This document shows positions 63,737-64,000 of a DNA stretch of 64,000 bases, in pieces. How positions within the stretch are numbered: position 1 is the stretch's first letter; each line of letters starts with the position of its first letter. This DNA is from Pseudomonas eucalypticola (GTDB taxonomy: Bacteria > Pseudomonadota > Gammaproteobacteria > Pseudomonadales > Pseudomonadaceae): positions 3,690,501-3,754,500 of the forward strand of contig NZ_CP056030.1 of assembly GCF_013374995.1 (NCBI RefSeq). Reading direction: 5' to 3'. The translations under genes were made by a program, and so were the position numbers. Below the pieces are notes generated by a model. It saw nothing but the letters and a program-made list of their open reading frames with translations. It did not search any database and was not told where the DNA came from.

Positions 63737-64000
63737 TTAATACACACATTCGAGGGCCAACGCGGTGGCTTCACCGCCACCGATGCAAAGGGCGGCGATG
63801 CCCCGTGACAAGCGGCGCTGACGCAGGGCATGAATCAGGGTCACCAGGATGCGTGCCCCCGAAGCGCCAATGGGGTGGCCCAGGGCGCAGGCGCCGCCGT
63901 GCACATTGACCTTGCTGTGGGGCAGGTCCAGCGCCTGCATGGCGGCCAGGGTGACCACCGCAAAGGCCTCATTGATCTCGAACAGGTCGACACTGGCCAG
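63737..64000 (-). CDS. Acetyl-CoA acyltransferase (thiolase), C-terminal part, cut by window edge
   Basis: Only the last 87 residues are present. They contain the thiolase signatures [37 protein letters not shown] (active-site His) and [13 protein letters not shown] (active-site Cys). The gene continues beyond base 64000. It is the upstream neighbour of the acyl-CoA dehydrogenase and hydratase genes, forming a beta-oxidation operon. Confidence 0.9.
   Translation of the reverse strand: MASVDLFEINEAFAVVTLAAMQALDLPHSKVNVHGGACALGHPIGASGARILVTLIHALRQRRLSRGIAALCIGGGEATALALECVY

Overview
The window is chromosomal DNA of a high-GC gammaproteobacterium, almost certainly a Pseudomonas of the P. putida/P. 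fluorescens lineage. The grounds are gene content (Pha-type Mrp antiporter with fused A/B subunits, RpiR-controlled inositol cluster, iron-ADH/hybrid-kinase/AgmR-like regulator group, fadDx-like beta-oxidation cluster), codon use, Shine-Dalgarno sites and REP-like palindromes between genes. I see no tRNA, rRNA, CRISPR array, integrase, transposase or prophage gene.

Layout. (1) 46-6022: four overlapping genes encode three SPFH (HflK/HflC/prohibitin-like) membrane proteins and a histidine-tailed P1B metal ATPase. (2) 6141-7845: two regulators (GlxA-type AraC; XRE-cupin). (3) 8054-14033: a six-gene Mrp/Pha cation/proton antiporter operon with ATGA-type overlaps. (4) 14122-19609: an orphan ProX-like binding protein, several small hypotheticals, a chemoreceptor and a DksA paralogue with half of its zinc-finger cysteines. 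(5) 19946-32555: an inositol catabolic and ABC-uptake locus (iolC-E-B-I-D, a Gfo/Idh/MocA dehydrogenase, binding protein, ATPase, permease) with the divergent repressor gene iolR. (6) 32605-36093: hybrid kinase, iron alcohol dehydrogenase and a LuxR-type response regulator. (7) 36094-36705: tandem and inverted repeats. (8) 36706-40982: EAL protein, HAD phosphatase, DUF899, GNAT and PEBP proteins. (9) 41040-46011: minimal ethanolamine cluster (eutC, eutB, permease, divergent AraC regulator). (10) 46017-53899: a GFA gene broken by a stop codon, an MFS carrier, an MscS channel, a BdlA-like soluble chemoreceptor, a 24-residue membrane peptide beside a larger membrane protein, and a DUF1003 protein. 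(11) 53961-56367: a metal ABC importer behind a near-perfect Zur box. (12) 56586-64000: aroQ, P1 peptidase with APC permease, a LuxR gene broken by an amber codon, and acyl-CoA beta-oxidation genes running off the right edge.

Regulation visible in the sequence. Three GGAA/AGAA-N6-TTCC sites lie in the two promoter regions of the inositol locus, and AANAANAA (Crc/Hfq-type) motifs sit next to the ribosome-binding sites of five inositol genes. The locus therefore looks doubly controlled, by inducer through IolR and by catabolite repression at translation. The metal ABC operon has its own Zur-like operator. Ethanolamine and alcohol-oxidation genes have dyads in their divergent promoter regions.

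The most unusual items are the SPFH/metal-ATPase operon, the iol control sites together with the absence of iolG and iolA, a paired inverted-repeat element found twice in the window, the Zur-boxed importer, two genes with single in-frame stops, and the 24-residue membrane peptide.
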